The notes beneath the pieces were generated by a model. The model was not told the DNA's origin. It ran no database searches and saw nothing but the letters and a program-made list of their open reading frames with translations. Made by a program: the position numbers and the translations under genes. 64,000 nucleotides of DNA from Argopecten irradians (taxonomy: Eukaryota; Mollusca; Bivalvia; Pectinida; Pectinidae): NCBI RefSeq assembly GCF_041381155.1, contig NC_091138.1, positions 33,163,604 to 33,227,603 of the forward strand, written 5' to 3'. Shown piece after piece: positions 12,001-30,713 of the stretch (position 1 is the first letter of the stretch; each line of letters starts with the position of its first letter).

Positions 12001-15000
12001 ACCACGAAACCCTTGAGGACCTGGAGGGCCGTACACTCCTCTGGTACCCTGAGGCCCAATTGGGCCTTGCAATCCGGGAGCACCTGTAGGTCCAACAGGC
12101 CCCTGGTCTCCCTTGTCCCCGTCCAGACCAGCAGGGCCTTGGATTCCTTGAGGTCCAGGAGCACCGTCATCGCCTTTCTCACCGGGCTCACCTTTAATTA
12201 GAACAGATGTATTTATAAAATCAGAATAGAATATTTGTATTACTATACCGCCTATCTGCACTCAAGGTATGTGTTCCCAAAAAGTTGATTGCATAAGGTA
12301 TAATTTTACGTTCACACCAAAAGTGTATCGATTGAGTACTGTAAACCACTTTATTTTTTGCGAGAAATAATTTTTCTCGTAAATTCGCGTGAAAGGTGTA
12401 ATGTGAATTCAAATGTTTGGCGAATAATTGTAAAAACGAATTATATGAATTATACGATTGTCAGTAGGAGACCGTGATGGCGAATCTATGACATTGCGAA
12501 TATGTTGAAAATAACGATGATGCAAAAAAAAATGCATACGCGAAAATAGAGTGGATTGTCTGCCGTAGTATTTCTACTCTCCGCTAGGCTTCGCTCCTAG
12601 CGCAGTTTAGTGGAGAGAATTGGTACTAAGGCAGGTAATCCAGTCTAACGCGAAAATAAATTGTTTTACAGTAACACGAAGCAGCTGTTGTTAAAAGATA
12701 CATTTCTTTCTTAGAGTTATTTAAAGTCCAAAATAATACAAAATAATGAAGTAGTATTTGTTGACTGTAAGGCACTTTGCATATGTTGTTATCACAAAGC
12801 TTATAGCTCAAACAATACATGAAAAATACAAACAAGCAAAAGTGAAATACATTGCATGTGATGATCGTAAATTGAGCGCAAGAAGTTGGGCGACCATTTT
12901 ATCACAGATATAAGCAATAAGGTGTGTCTTTTTTTTTTAATTTACGCAAACTCGATTACCCAATGTTATACATGACATACAGTGGGTACCAATTTTACCT
13001 GGCCTTATTGTTAATAGGACGTAAATAAATATAAAAACAAACAGAATGGAAGGGAGATCACTTAAGTGGATAACTTTTTTTCCGTTTTGATACCAATATT
13101 ATATTACGTTAAAAATTTTAACAATGTCGTAAATTGACATTAACAAATAGATACGTTACAGTGTGCGTATACTAGTGTACTTCTAGTGTTGCTTTCTGCT
13201 AATCGTAATACCTGGACGATACCTGTCTAATTTCCAACATTCACCGTCAATGGGGTTTTTCTGATTTGTTTATTGCTTTTCTTTTTTAAATATCTAATCT
13301 TGACCTAATAAACAAATTAAATCAATTTTGTATTATCTTCTTTAACATATTATTATTGACTGATAAAATACATTTAATCAATATATACTTATATTTCTAA
13401 TATAATACAGACGAGACAACACAGGTAAAGGCAGGTTATGCACACGTTATTATATCTAATTAAGATGGTTAGTTTGAAACAGACTATAACTCTAATATAT
13501 CTTTGTTTGCATAAGGCAAATCAGGATACAGCTAAATTAATTACAAAAATTATAAGCCATCACTTTCATCGCAAAAATTACATGGATGATTTCACTATAC
13601 ATCCAAGAGATAAATGATTAAGTAACGATAAACATTCCTATATGTAGCGACTTACCAGTCAACCCTGCAAATCCTGGGGCTCCCCTTCTATAGTACACGC
13701 CTCGTCTCACCCGACTAACTAGTATCTCCTCTTCTTTTGCTGCAAAAACAAAAACACATCAAGATCACTAAAACGTTCCTTTAGCGAGATATTTACTTTC
13801 ACGAATTTCGCAATCCAAATGATTAACTTAATATCTATCAAACGTAAATTATAATATATTTCCATTCCGCGAAAATTAATCTCCGTGAACTTGAAACTGA
13901 AATTGCGAAATTTAACAGCAGAGAAAGAAAGTTGGTTTACAGTATAAGAGGCTCTAGAACGTTTCAGAATATTAAATACACAATGAAGCTTCAAACATCA
14001 AGCTCATGTAAATAAGAAAAGTCTCATTTAAATAAATGAAATATGAAATCGTGTCTCTTCTCCGCCATTAAATAATATTTGATTGAAAAGTAATATCAAT
14101 TTAATCTCTACTTGAATGATTTATCATCTTCCAAGCTGATATCTAAATTAAAAAATAATATATCTATTTGGGTTACCCGACCGACCGTATTTTTTTTACC
14201 CTCGACCCTATTTTTTTCCATTTTTCTACGAAAAAAAATATATAAAAGTCTGAATTTCGATCTCAGACTCCGGTTCCGGCCATTATTTTAGAGTGAAAGA
14301 CACTTAAAAAATCCTTCCGACATACCGACCCTAATTTTTTGCCAATGTAACCCTAAACAGACATTTCTTTTTGGCCTAAAACACCTTTAAACGTAATGAT
14401 TACAATACAGTATGGACCAAGACAGATGAAACTGTTGTTAACTGTATTCTGTTTGATGTTATTATATACCAGGTACATACGAACAATGTGTAAGTAAGCC
14501 ATCATTACATTTGATGACAATATATAACAAAACGTTTATACGATGTGAGTTATCGTATTCCAAAGGGAAGATTGCAGTAGATGAATGTTTAGGTACATCA
14601 TTATAATATTGCTTATGGTAAGACTTCAAAGGATTAAAACAATAACATAATTAATAGCAAGTCAATGGAGGATGAACCGATTATGTTTATATTGAAAGAT
14701 GGTTGAACCAGTTCAATCAATCGAATAATTCCGTAGGGTGAATATATCAATATTAAATCAAATAAATTGTATTATCAATGTCAGAAAATAAACATATATA
14801 CAACAAAACTTAATACATTACAAGTATTTATATTGCGTCAAAAACAAAGTTCATTTCGCATGTAGGAACCAAAATATTTACTGTAATGAATGATTTAGTA
14901 TTCTAATGAATTGATTTAGTATTCTAAAAAAACGAAAGGGAATTATTCAGCATTGATTTTGGTTTACATTGAGATTTCTGGTTAGTTCCCAAATATTTAA

Positions 15001-15911
15001 AACATATACTATTTTATTGAAAACTTCTTTTTTTCACCAGAACATGCAACGCATTATTTAAAAAATATATATATTCATTGATCATATTTAAAATTTAATT
15101 TAATCCATTCTATAACTAATAAGATGTCCATTTTATGTTAAAAAATCAGCCTTATTTTCAACGAGTTTCGGCTTATAAACATGAATCATGTTGATTTTTT
15201 AAATAAAATTGACATATTTACTTAAGTCAATACATGTAGAGTGTGCTAACATTGCATCAAATGATCCCAACATATTATTTTGTAAACAGAATTATATTTC
15301 TGCTTATTTGCTCAACAAGGCGGTCATACAAGAAAAATAAATTGGAAATACTCAAGCCTTGTTTACCACAGCTACCATCATCAACAATATGTCAATATCA
15401 AATATATTTAGGTTACAAATCTTGAATACTATAGATCTCTTTGAGGTCTAATACACTATTTCCTGTAATTGATCATGGTCAGCTAAGGTTCAGTAACGCA
15501 CGTCTACCTTGGTATAATGACATAAGCGTATAGCTGTTACTACCAGTAAAGGAAATGGAGATACCGAAGGTCACTGTCTGATAGACCTCACGTACATAAA
15601 GGACTAGAGGTCACAACACTTTCCTGCAAATGGAGATTTGGCAATTAAGTGTCTGTTTGGAAAAAAAATGACGAAGAAAAGATAAATAAAGGAGAGAAAA
15701 AAATATATATCAGTGTGTAATAGACAAGTTCACTACCTTCTTCACGCAGCACTTCTTCCCGGACGCTGCTCAGCAATTCTTCCACTTCCTTGAGTTGTCG
15801 TTCAAAATTGTCTATCAGTGTCATCAATTCATCTGACACTTTGTCCGTCTGAACACGAAATCCGACACATACTCCAAGAAAGAGCATAAAGATGAAACTA
15901 CTTATTTCCAT
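8509..15911 (-). CDS. Collagen-like gene A: secreted short-chain collagen with Met-rich repeats and acidic tail
   Basis: Four exons: 15911-15737, 13739-13656, 12191-11886 and 10439-8509. All introns are GT-AG and phase 1, giving 831 aa. Exon 1 encodes a signal peptide (about residues 1-20) and a clean heptad helix (L, I, F, L, V, L, V, V at a/d positions, about residues 29-55). Exon 2 holds the furin motif RVRR (68-71), then GVYYRR. The Gly-X-Y helix runs without interruption from residue 78 for about 63 triplets (rest of exon 2, all 34 triplets of exon 3, start of exon 4). Then follow a linker, 11 copies plus a remnant of a 25-residue Met-rich repeat, and a Glu/Ser-rich acidic tail ending IPKETN. 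Family knowledge: furin cleavage would release the coiled-coil propeptide. Function is inferred to be extracellular structural or mineral-associated. The start is the only ATG giving a signal peptide. The splicing model is read by eye, but the frame is preserved throughout. Confidence 0.85.
9075..9942 (-). repeat. 75-bp coding minisatellite, Met-rich repeats of gene A
   Basis: Eleven near-identical 75-nt units plus a degenerate twelfth lie within the last exon of gene A. Each encodes 25 residues opening MMMGKDGQ and containing [15 protein letters not shown]. Variable positions are P/A/S after GKDGQ, M/I/V before F, I/M/V/L/T after F, and V/E at the unit end. The nucleotide units are highly similar, so they have recently expanded or been homogenised. 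The last units degrade to [13 protein letters not shown]. The three consecutive methionines and regular Pro-Ala-Pro spacing suggest an extended, disordered, methionine-rich linker. Function unknown. Confidence 0.93.
10795..10809. promoter_or_regulatory. AGGTCA-N3-TGACCT palindrome (ERE-like)
   Basis: AGGTCACAATGACCT is a perfect inverted repeat of the nuclear-receptor half-site with a 3-bp spacer, the consensus spacing of an estrogen response element. It lies in the left arm of the foldback element. The match is seen directly; any receptor binding is inference. Confidence 0.5.
11444..11458. promoter_or_regulatory. AGGTCA-N3-TGACCT palindrome (ERE-like), second copy
   Basis: AGGTCACTGTGACCT is the mirror-arm counterpart of the site at 10795. 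Spacer bases differ (CTG against CAA), but both half-sites are intact in both arms. Confidence 0.5.
12337..12673. mobile_element. MITE with ACTGTAAA...TTTACAGT termini, intron 2 of gene A
   Basis: Ends are TACTGTAAACCAC and GTTTTACAGTA. Inside are TTCGCG/CGCGAA motifs typical of this family and an internal hairpin at about 12556-12645 whose arms read CTGCCGTAGTATT and, inverted, GGTACTAAGGCAGG, around a stem with a GGCTTCGCTCC loop. There is no coding capacity. Related copies lie at 13765-13948, 20599-20838 and 21060-21232; 32489-32698 is a more diverged relative. Confidence 0.7.
13765..13948. mobile_element. Partial ACTGTAAA-type MITE, intron 1 of gene A
   Basis: The right end GTTGGTTTACAGTATAAG and the internal TTTCGCAATCC and CGCGAAAATTAAT motifs match the family. 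The left terminus is not recognisable, so the copy is truncated or diverged close to exon 2. Confidence 0.55.
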
Positions 15912-16024
15912 GGTAACGGTATTGTTAAAATATACAACGGTAGAACGAGATTGTGACTACTAAAGGTAAAATGGATATTTTTGAAATAAAGTGCGATGTC
16001 GGATACTTATCTTAGTGGGAATGA

Positions 16025-16032
16025 CTTTTATA
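16025..16032 (-). promoter_or_regulatory. Candidate TATA box of gene A
   Basis: TATAAAAG is read on the minus strand about 115 nt upstream of the gene A ATG. A start about 30 nt downstream would give a 5' UTR of some 90 nt. The giant poly-A tract begins (on the plus strand) about 0.5 kb further upstream. Confidence 0.5.
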
Positions 16033-16550
16033 AGGCGGAAGAGGAATTTAGCAGAAAAGTCTCGAACATACCACACAATCTGAAGCACACATGGCTTTCC
16101 GTAATTCAGTCAATGGGCTACGGTCAACTGCAAAAATTGGTATTTAGACTTGAGACAGAATCTGATATCAATGGTTCACCGAAAAAAGATAGGCTTGGGT
16201 AATTATCTCGATAAAGTAAGATGGGAAGAATGTGCATATGTGAAGGATTCTAATCTGTTTAATTCCTTTTCTACCAATGAGTCAGTTCAATTGTGGTTGC
16301 ATTGTATGAAACATTTTGTTTGTTCAATTATCGAGAACTGATAGCAGTAAAAACTTCAATCAGCACTTAAGGCTAGATATGATTATTGGTTAAAACGCTG
16401 TCTCTAACTGAGGTAATATTACACATTGCTTGGAAAGTGTGTAAGGTTACAGTTGCCTCGACCCTTGGAATCTTGCCCGTGGATTAAAAGGTGTCGGTCC
16501 AATTAATTTGAGTGTGTTATCATTGAGATACAATGTTTATTCTTACAAAC

Positions 16551-19696
<3,146 letters not shown>

Positions 19697-20598
19697 GGTA
19701 GATTTTCTCAGCAGATTCTAATATTATATCATCTCATCCTTAGTGTCATTACGTCGCAGAGACAACGTTTTCAAGCCAGATTTTAAGGGTGATTTTAGGT
19801 CAAGGGCAAAGTATAAATATTTTGCAAGGCGAAATAAATATCTTTTCAGAAAGTTATTAAATGTATTTATATCTATCTAGTGTGTCTGTGAATACGTTGT
19901 AAGGAACTAAGATGTACTGTATAAAGATTTTCTATTTTATTAAATTTCTTAAAAAAACATTTAGTGGGTGGGTCCGCTCACTATCCTATCAAAAGTTAAA
20001 ACTTCCATGTCTGTTTTAGCATTCTATTCATTTACCTAATACCAGTAGGGCTATATTTTCCCGTATGTTTTTGCGACCATCACAAAAACCAGATTGTGTT
20101 GTACAATACCACATTCAATACAATACAGAGCATGCGCTGGTTAACATCAGACATGGAAATCTCTTTTTAACTTAATTAATGTATAGAATTTCAATGTGTA
20201 GATCTAGGTCTGTAGTCTTGCCAACCTGGTAACATTTAAGATTCTGTTTCCAAAACACTAGCTATCTGAGATAAATCATATCTTATACGAACTAACAAAC
20301 GAAGCGGATCGGACTTCAAACAATCCCAGAATGCCAGACTCCATTAGGTATCACTTTCCCACACTCGGCTTCCTCAGTATACACCTTTGCCTAATCCGAT
20401 TAAATCCGACCATGTTAAAACAGGCAACCAGGGGTGATGAGTAACTATCTTATCATTCTACAATACATCCCACTGAATCAGTAGGAAAAAAATATATTCC
20501 AAACGTTAGTTACGAGGAAACCTTTCAACCGCGAACATTCTCGCTCGCATAATATTCTTGCATGTATGAAACTATAATGTTAGAAGTTCGAAGATGTG

Positions 20599-20838
20599 TA
20601 CTGTAAATCAACTTTTTTTTTTTGGCGTCCGGTTTTTCACGCGAATTTCGCAATCCATGTAAATAGGTTTTTCTCCACGAATTAATATCTATGTATTGAT
20701 AAGAATTTCTGTTCAATTTTTGATTGAAAGAAAGTTAGTCTACAACATATCGGGAAAATAACAACGTCGCGAAATGTTTACACATACATATGCAAATCAC
20801 GAAATTAAACACTCGCGAATATATCTACGTTTACAGTA
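20599..20838. mobile_element. ACTGTAAA-type MITE
   Basis: TACTGTAAATCAAC on the left and GTTTACAGTA on the right are inverted. TTCGCAATCC and CGCGAATAT lie internally. Non-coding. Confidence 0.65.
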
Positions 20839-21059
20839 TCAGAACTAGCGGTAAAAAGGTTCAGATACTTTAAATTATTAAAGACTAAATTCACGAGCGT
20901 TTTCCTAATTCAGGAGACTGTTTTAAAGAAAGGAAACAAAAAATGTGTATATGTATTAATTTAAGTAGTACCAATTACTAATATGCACTGTTTACTGAAT
21001 GTTCAGTTAAAAAACACACAAAAAATCGGCCTGATGATCAAAATACATTTCAGTGCACT

Positions 21060-21232
21060 TACTGTAAACCAACTCGCGTAGGAGTTATACAAAATCTCCG
21101 TGAATTAACATCGTCTTAATTTATTGAATTTCCTGTCAAATTTTAAATTCGCGAATATTAATCGTCGCGAGCTTATTTTGAAATGGAAATCGCGAAATTA
21201 AGTCGCCGCGAAAGAAAGTTGATTTTACAGTG
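21060..21232. mobile_element. ACTGTAAA-type MITE
   Basis: TACTGTAAACCAAC on the left and GTTGATTTTACAGT on the right are inverted. The interior has TTCGCGAATATT and AAATCGCGAAATT. Non-coding, about 173 bp. Confidence 0.7.
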
Positions 21233-23374
21233 CGTAACCCACATCAGTTATATATGTAAGATACGTGTTTACATACATATTAGAACAGAAGCAGTTGATA
21301 TTCTTGTCAACAAGACTAGGGGTATGATTTGAAGTATTTTTTTCGAAAATGTTAAAATTCCTTTAACAATTATTATACCCAATTTATATCCATAGAAAAC
21401 TCCGGTTTTCAAGAAACCAGGTTTTTGTCCCTATGAGTAAAAATAAATATCATTTTTATATATATTTATTTTTATTCTTGTTTTTGATTATGTATATTCT
21501 TGGTGTGTTTGCTATTTTTTTTATTTATCTTCATGTTATTTTATCTGTATTTCGTATTTTATTTTATTTGGCTTAAAATGTCTAAACATATTTTTCTGTT
21601 TATTTTCATTGTTTAGATAGGCTATTTGAGATAAAACAAATTTGTGAAATAGTTAGGTATAACTCAAATAATATACATCCATATATCTTTAAGTTTTGTT
21701 TGATATTTTGGTAAACGACTATCAAGTCATCAAACAAAGAAGCAAAATAAAAAAAGGAAGTAAAATTGTAAAGAACGGCAAAAATTACAAAAATACATTT
21801 TACAAGGAGCCCACTTAAAATCAATGCCGAGACTTAAAATACAACCCTTACTGAAGGCGTTTGCGGGATGGATATCAAGTATTAAAACAGAAATACATAG
21901 TGAACCTGAAGACAGGCAGATCAAAAACGTTAGATCAAAACATAAGTGGAAGACTTCGGGTAATACCTAAAGGATAATTACAGTCAGTGACTTTGATATA
22001 ATAAAAGTTTTCTGTTACACATGGCACATAGTACTTATTATTTATCATGGTATTATTTTCTGACGGTATGAAATAATATCGAAATGGAAAGGAAAGTATT
22101 CTATATATTCTATCTAACATGTATTGATAGTCATGTTTAACATATACATGTACTAGTGTAATAACACTAGTCATATCATTAACACATTTTCAAAAAACAA
22201 TATAGATGCTTCATTTAACACAGATTTCTCTAATTCCATGCTGTTTATCAAATTATCGAAATATTGATGTCGTTGAAATATCTTAACATATAACAACAGT
22301 GGAAAAATATTCATTTTAAGGTTTAAAATTTTATAAATTGAAGAAACATAGCCATTGATATTGATATACTGAAAATAAATTATTTAGATATATTTTTATG
22401 TCTATACATGTATATTGATGATATGGATATCGAGCCTGCATCCATTAATTGTCCTTATAAATCCTAATAAACAGTGCCCAACCATATAGCGATCTCTTAT
22501 TTTTTGTACAAAGAGATTTTTTTCAGAACTTGGCCATACCCCGTGTCATTCAAAATGATTGACCTGGGCAGTGATTCATAAGATACTGCAAATATCAGAT
22601 GTAGTGTTTAAACTCAAAATTATTCTTTCAATATTTTGATGTTCACGCGTGGAATAAAAAAAAATAGTGTATCTTACTTCTGACGTATTTCAGAATACGA
22701 TGCAATTGATGAGTAAGGCTGTTTGACGGTATACAGACTTCTTATCGAGTTTGTGTTAATTAACTTTATCAGTGTACCAGACTACCTAATAAAACCTCTC
22801 AATATTAAATGTTTTCTCCTCTAGAACAACACACATTGTACCCCACCCTCCCCTACAAGAAAACAACTACATACACTATCACCAGATTTTATTTGTAGAA
22901 TGTCAATTACGTTCTCGACCTTTATTCCCACACTCTACTCTTCGTGAAGACTTCAACAACACGATGAGAAAAATGGAAAAAAAATCAAATAATATTCAAG
23001 ATGTTTGAAGTATATAAAAAGAGGCAATGAAATTTCTCAAGTAATATTTTTTTTTATATTTTCACGTCCTTGTTTGAGTAATTATTCACATGCAAAAGCC
23101 CTTTCACTACCTTATTCCACTAAACTAATATCTCTTTCATGCACTGTTTATTTATTCGAATTGACATTGAAAGTTGTCCATAAGCTGCGTATATACCTTA
23201 CAGTATGAAACATGCTATTTTTATACATTAAACTTAATATAACGTACTCGTTACGTGCAACATGACACTTCACACCAACCGAATCAATTAAGCTTTCATT
23301 ATTTTGACATTTAAATAAAACACTCCAGGAAAAAAATGTAAAAAAAAAAAAATGTTTGGAATATGAATATAGAT

Positions 23375-23660
23375 AGTCCGCTAAACCTGTCTTTATTATT
23401 AGTCTTTTTATATTTATATATAGTCAGCTCGCGTTACTACAAAACTTGAAATCATAAGACAGATTATTTGAACTACGCTACATCAGCGGCATATTTCTTG
23501 GAAGTATCGAAATAAATAAAATTCCAATGAAAAGGTACATGCCCGGTTTATGTGTACGTTCCCCGGCATAAAACGCAACATTAGAAATATACCGCTGAAG
23601 TAGCGTAGGTCAAATCCTGCAAATGGCAAAACAATATAATATAGACAGGCGTTGCGAACT
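23375..23660. mobile_element. AGTCCGCTAAACCTG-type MITE carrying a nested hairpin
   Basis: The ends are AGTCCGCTAAACCTGTCT and its diverged inverse AGTTCGCAACGCCTGTCT, matching the element at 54791-54930. A second inverted repeat (23466-23615, arms TACGCTAC and GCGGCATATTTCT against their inverse, about 33 bp) sits inside it, suggesting one small element inserted in another. Confidence 0.65.
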
Positions 23661-26176
23661 ATTCTAATTAAACTATAACTTAATTATTAAAACAAATACT
23701 GTAAATGTACACATTTTATCTTATTTCCAACTGACATAATCCCTTAAATAATCGCTCTAATTACATTGCCTGCAATTAAAGCAATTATTAAAATACACAA
23801 ATTCATCATTGCACTGACTTATTCAAAATCATTTTTACGCTTAGATTTATTTCAGCCAAAATAAAGACGTTTAAATATTCTTCATTTCTTTCTAGCAGGA
23901 AATCTGTTACATATCAGCTTAGAAATAAATTTTCCCTAAAGAATGCTAAACAAATACAATACTCATTTCAATACAGGAGAAGTAGGTTTTAAGATAACGA
24001 TGTCCTAATTGAGCCAGTGCTGGGACCTGGACAGACATGATTGATGTAGTATACAGTTACCGAACATTTTGGCACAGCTTACAGGACTGGTAATGTAACA
24101 CGTACCAGGGCATATCTGGGCAGTATAAAGTAAAACGTCTATAGCAACTTAATTACAGAATTCAAATAAACATTCGCATGGATGTGTGTCGTTTCATCTT
24201 TTGACTTGATTATATTTTTTTGTACAGGTTTATTATGTCATGACTTATTTCAATTCAAATATTGTGCTCATCAGCTGTTTCAATATGTTTAGATTCCAGA
24301 AAAAGTTTCAAGTACATGCTACAAATGTAACCTGATTTTCTTTGTAGAATGTGTATAATTACATCTTCTTTTGGACCAATGTAAAAATCAGAACAGAAAT
24401 ATATTTGATTGAGGTTAAAGGTCTCGTTAGTCTTGCGATGCTCGCAATTAGAATAGGATTGTATTTACGTATGATCAGTAGAGTAAGGCCAACGCCGGGG
24501 TTACTGTTACTACTCAACGATATCGACTGTCATCTCTATAGCAACTTCATTTTGGAATAAATCTCAAAACGTTCGTAATTTGCTCATTTTGAGCAAGTGA
24601 TACGTGTACTTGAAGCGTGAGGGGAATGATTTAGAGATGCCTTGCCATCTCTTTCTTCAAGTATTCCTTCATTCGGGTTTAGGGTTCCCAGTTAAAACGT
24701 AAAGGGAAAACAAATGGGTTTTTTTCTTCAAATAGTGAAAAATAAAACCATTACATAAATACTTAAACAACCAGGTCCACCAACTTTCTAAAGTATAAAA
24801 TTCCTTATACAACGTATTAATTCTCACCACTGGAGAATACTGATAAACCGCCAATAGATTTAGGCTTACTACAACCATAACCAGAATCATTCAATAATAA
24901 TTATATTACCGCAAGGCATTTTAATAGATATTATCAAATTCCAAGAGTTCTGTTTTAAAGTTTAGAACTTCAACATTTTCACAATGGCCCCACGAATGAA
25001 TGTTCCTTTAACATTTAAATGAAGTAGGTTAGGTATGCTATCATATTTTACAACGTGTCTACGGACGTTCACTTAATTTCATTAAGGTAAACTAACCCAA
25101 CACAAACACTGGCGAGCGTTTATGGTCAGTTGCATCCTGCCAGCGTCTGCTTTCTAGAGAGTTCATCGACTCCCAACATGTGCCTATGAACGTCACGCCC
25201 GGCTCAGTAATTGTGGTTTGATTCGCCATATGCGTCAATACCGATAGCACTGGGCTCTGCAACATTGGTGCCCAATTGTGCATGCAGAGAGGAAGATATA
25301 CAAACTAAAATTGCTTGCATGTATTGCAGATTTTTTTATTATTATTATTATTTTTTTTATTAATTCAAATTTCAATTTTAATAATAAAAGTTCAGTGATT
25401 TTTTTATAAATTCAAACGAAATAGGTAATATGTATATGCCCGATTGTATCATATGCATTTTTCATTTCATTTTAAATTATGAAGATTTTCATTCTAAACA
25501 AAAGAATTTCGAGAATATAGTTAAGTGGTTTTGAACATGTTTGATATCTAATGAATAAAAATAAAGCATATATCTTATTTATTATTTAGCCGTGAAAATT
25601 TAAACCTGATAGTTGGAGATATAATTTGCAACAGATTTCCAAAAGAAGCAGTTACAAAGAAAGTTAGATTGACAATGAAAAATATCATGGAAATAATCAA
25701 TGATGCCGTTTCCTGAAACATGTTCGCGAACACAGCATACAGCATAAAGCATGGATATAAACTTTATTCAGCCATAAACATATTTTGAACACAAATACAA
25801 CATAATAATGAAGATTTGTTTTGTTGAATTACCATACTTATAAGGCAAATAAACGATTTAATCACTATTGAACATAAAAATTAACATCCATTCAGTGAAC
25901 GACTTCTATAACAGCAGTTGTTGTATTTCCGGAATTGATGATTATTTAAGATTCATTTAGTTGACCTAACATTATTAAAAGGAAATAAATTATTTAGATA
26001 ATATCAAACTACAAAACCATTTGAAAAATTTACTATTGTATAAACTATGGCCATATCACGCTCGTTATCGGACGACTTGGCAATTTGACGTACACGAACA
26101 AGAATGCAAAGACAGCATTTCTTAGTCGGGGCAAGGTGTCTGCCAGGGAGAGTTCAGTATGCTAATTAGGGCCGGG

Positions 26177-26184
26177 TATATAAG
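26177..26184 (+). promoter_or_regulatory. TATA box of gene B
   Basis: TATATAAG in a GC-richer context lies 60 nt upstream of the gene B start codon. A start site near 26205 would give a 5' UTR of about 40 nt. Confidence 0.7.
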
Positions 26185-26243
26185 CTCGCGTCCAGCCTCA
26201 GTACCCCAGTCCTTGGCTCACTTGCAGTAAATTCTACGTCATT

Positions 26244-28382
<2,139 letters not shown>

Positions 28383-28583
28383 TAAGCGTAAATGTATTTA
28401 TTAAATAAGACATTTTGAAATTCCAATGCATTTTCATTCATTTGTTCTATTCCATCGAATTATTTGTCGGCTGGTTATAAATGTTACTTTCAAATAATTT
28501 TAGTGTTCAGGCATACCGTCCAATTGGCAACAAACTATATAAATGTGATGAAAACCATGTTATCGTTGCTCTATGGCTGAACA

Positions 28584-28589
28584 AATAAA
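28584..28589 (+). terminator. Poly(A) signal of gene B
   Basis: AATAAA lies about 200 nt after the stop codon, preceded by an AT-rich 3' UTR. It is the most likely cleavage signal, though an AT-rich region can contain it by chance. Confidence 0.55.
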
Positions 28590-28605
28590 ACACTATAAAG
28601 TATCC

Positions 28606-30550
28606 AGTCTTAATAGTCTTTCTTTACACTCAGTAAAACTCATTCAGTAGATGCTATATACCGACAGTAAGATCTAATGTACTTAAATGTATGAAATCGC
28701 AAAGAAATTACGTGTAGTATTAACATTAATTGACATTTAGATTGTTTAAGTGTATGTGGACCTGCAACGCAGAGAAGAACAACTTAACCTCGATTGATTT
28801 CTAGTATTCATATATGAAATCCAAATGATTGGAAATAATTTCATAATCAGTGATTTTGGTCATATGGCATCTATAGTACCATTGCACAAAAGCCAGTCGT
28901 TACTCCGAATATACAGGAATTCTTTGTATAAAATACCATGTAGCCGGTAATTTTCGAGGGGATCAGATTTCGAGACTTCGCTGGACAATTTTATAATCGC
29001 GATAACTAAATGCACAAAAAGCGGGTAAAAGATAACCCATGTATATTACTACGGCTATGTTGCGTTACATTCGTTAAAACCTTCACAGTTTAAGTATATA
29101 CCTCGAATTATTTGATTCATGAAATAAACGGCTATGATATTTGGATTAGCGATGGACCGGAACGTATACCGTCACGTTTGGCAGACCCGTTCTGCTTCGT
29201 TACACACAAGCAGTTGATTTCACTTCAACGTACAGTGTTTCAGAAAACCTGTTTCGACTTTCGTGTGTAAAGGGTATGTCAGCGCTTTATATTTATTGAT
29301 AACAGATAAACCTGAGATAGCGGACAATTCTTAATTAATTGAGTATTGTTTGGCTATTAACGTCATAATCAATAGTAAAGATAGATGCAATGAAGAAACA
29401 TTATATTTTGTTGCAGAATATCATTTATTTAACGGTAAATCGTTGATGCAGTGAAGTGAAAATACTACTCGGATAAATGAGAATATCGTGTCACCAGTAT
29501 GGGTTCTGTTGCACACGGTTGCTACTTAGCAAACTTTTATATATACGTGTTTTGAATTTAGTAAGTCGAAACATATTATCCGAAACAGTCTGTACAAATT
29601 ATGATAATATCAACTTAAATCAAACCGGTCAGGTTCCATCAATGATTCTTAACGTAAGTACAGATTATATAATTATACTAAAATGATGTATGTGTAATGA
29701 ATTACAGGCATTTATGAAATTATTTGTGAAATGCATTACAACGTTTATCAATATTTCACAGTGAATATGTTACAGATTGTCCTTATTTTCAGTGAAATAT
29801 ATTAAAATATAGTACTATGATAAAGTAGATGACGAATTTACTTATTTACTTTGAGTTGAGAACTGTTATGAAACCTGACCAGCGTATCTACTTACTTTAA
29901 CTATATGCATATATGTGTACTTATATTTTTTTGAAGTTGAAAAACTTATTATGAACGCTAGACTTTATATCTCCGAGTACCAGTTCGATGATTTCAGAGG
30001 AGCAGTTTTATCCATTTTAGCGTTCTGTGATAGTTTAAGGTAACCATTGTACGCATTGTGTTGTGACTGTCGCCGTATTACCAGGAATACAGTTCATTAC
30101 AAAAATCTTACGATTTTATTGTGGTAAAATTGTTAGAATTCTCGATAATTCAGAAAAAAAAAGAAAAAAAAATTGGCATTTTATGCTTTTTTATATGTAT
30201 GTATTTCGTAAACACTCAAATTATCATGTATTTATTCAAAATCCACAAAATAAACAGGTAAACCTACTTATCAGAGTAATTCTCTTTTAAATAAAAGTTT
30301 TGTACTTTGGTACTCGGTATCAAGCAAATTGACATTGAAACGAAGGGAATTTTTGAATACTGCTGCACCGGTAAGGACCCCAACAACAAAGCATTTCGAC
30401 ATAACACAGAGGGGTAAGCATTACGGCACTGGAGACGAAGATTTTGCGGTCGTGAGTCGATGTACGGTAAGAATGACCGGGATAGGAAGCATACATTTTG
30501 ATCACAATGACATGAATAATCACTCTATAAGTTATTTGGTTCACTCAATG
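28606..30550. other. Region between collagen units B and C
   Basis: AT-rich and unique. I walked through the ATGs for a signal peptide plus heptad exon ending in phase 1, as seen in A and B, and found none. No repeat family is obvious. Confidence 0.5.
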
Positions 30551-30553
30551 CTG

Positions 30554-30561
30554 TATATAAG
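30554..30561 (+). promoter_or_regulatory. Possible TATA box upstream of unit C
   Basis: TATATAAG matches the gene B box exactly and lies 153 nt upstream of the first recognisable exon of C. Only a short leader, ending near a GTACGT donor at about 30607, would fit between, and it has no signal-peptide frame. It may be coincidence. Confidence 0.25.
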
Positions 30562-30713
30562 TATACAACAGACAAAGTCAGGGAGACATCAAGTCATCCC
30601 ATGTAGGTACGTGCGAGTTTTAATTAATAAAAGATTAATAATTAAGTTCACTTTGATGACTTAATATGTAAATTTCCAATATAAATATTTGATGTATATG
30701 TACTCCCCTACAG

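Noticed and set aside
25092-25283. Minus-strand 63-codon frame in a GC-richer island
   Set aside because: No similarity recognised, no splice or promoter context; could be a repeat fragment.
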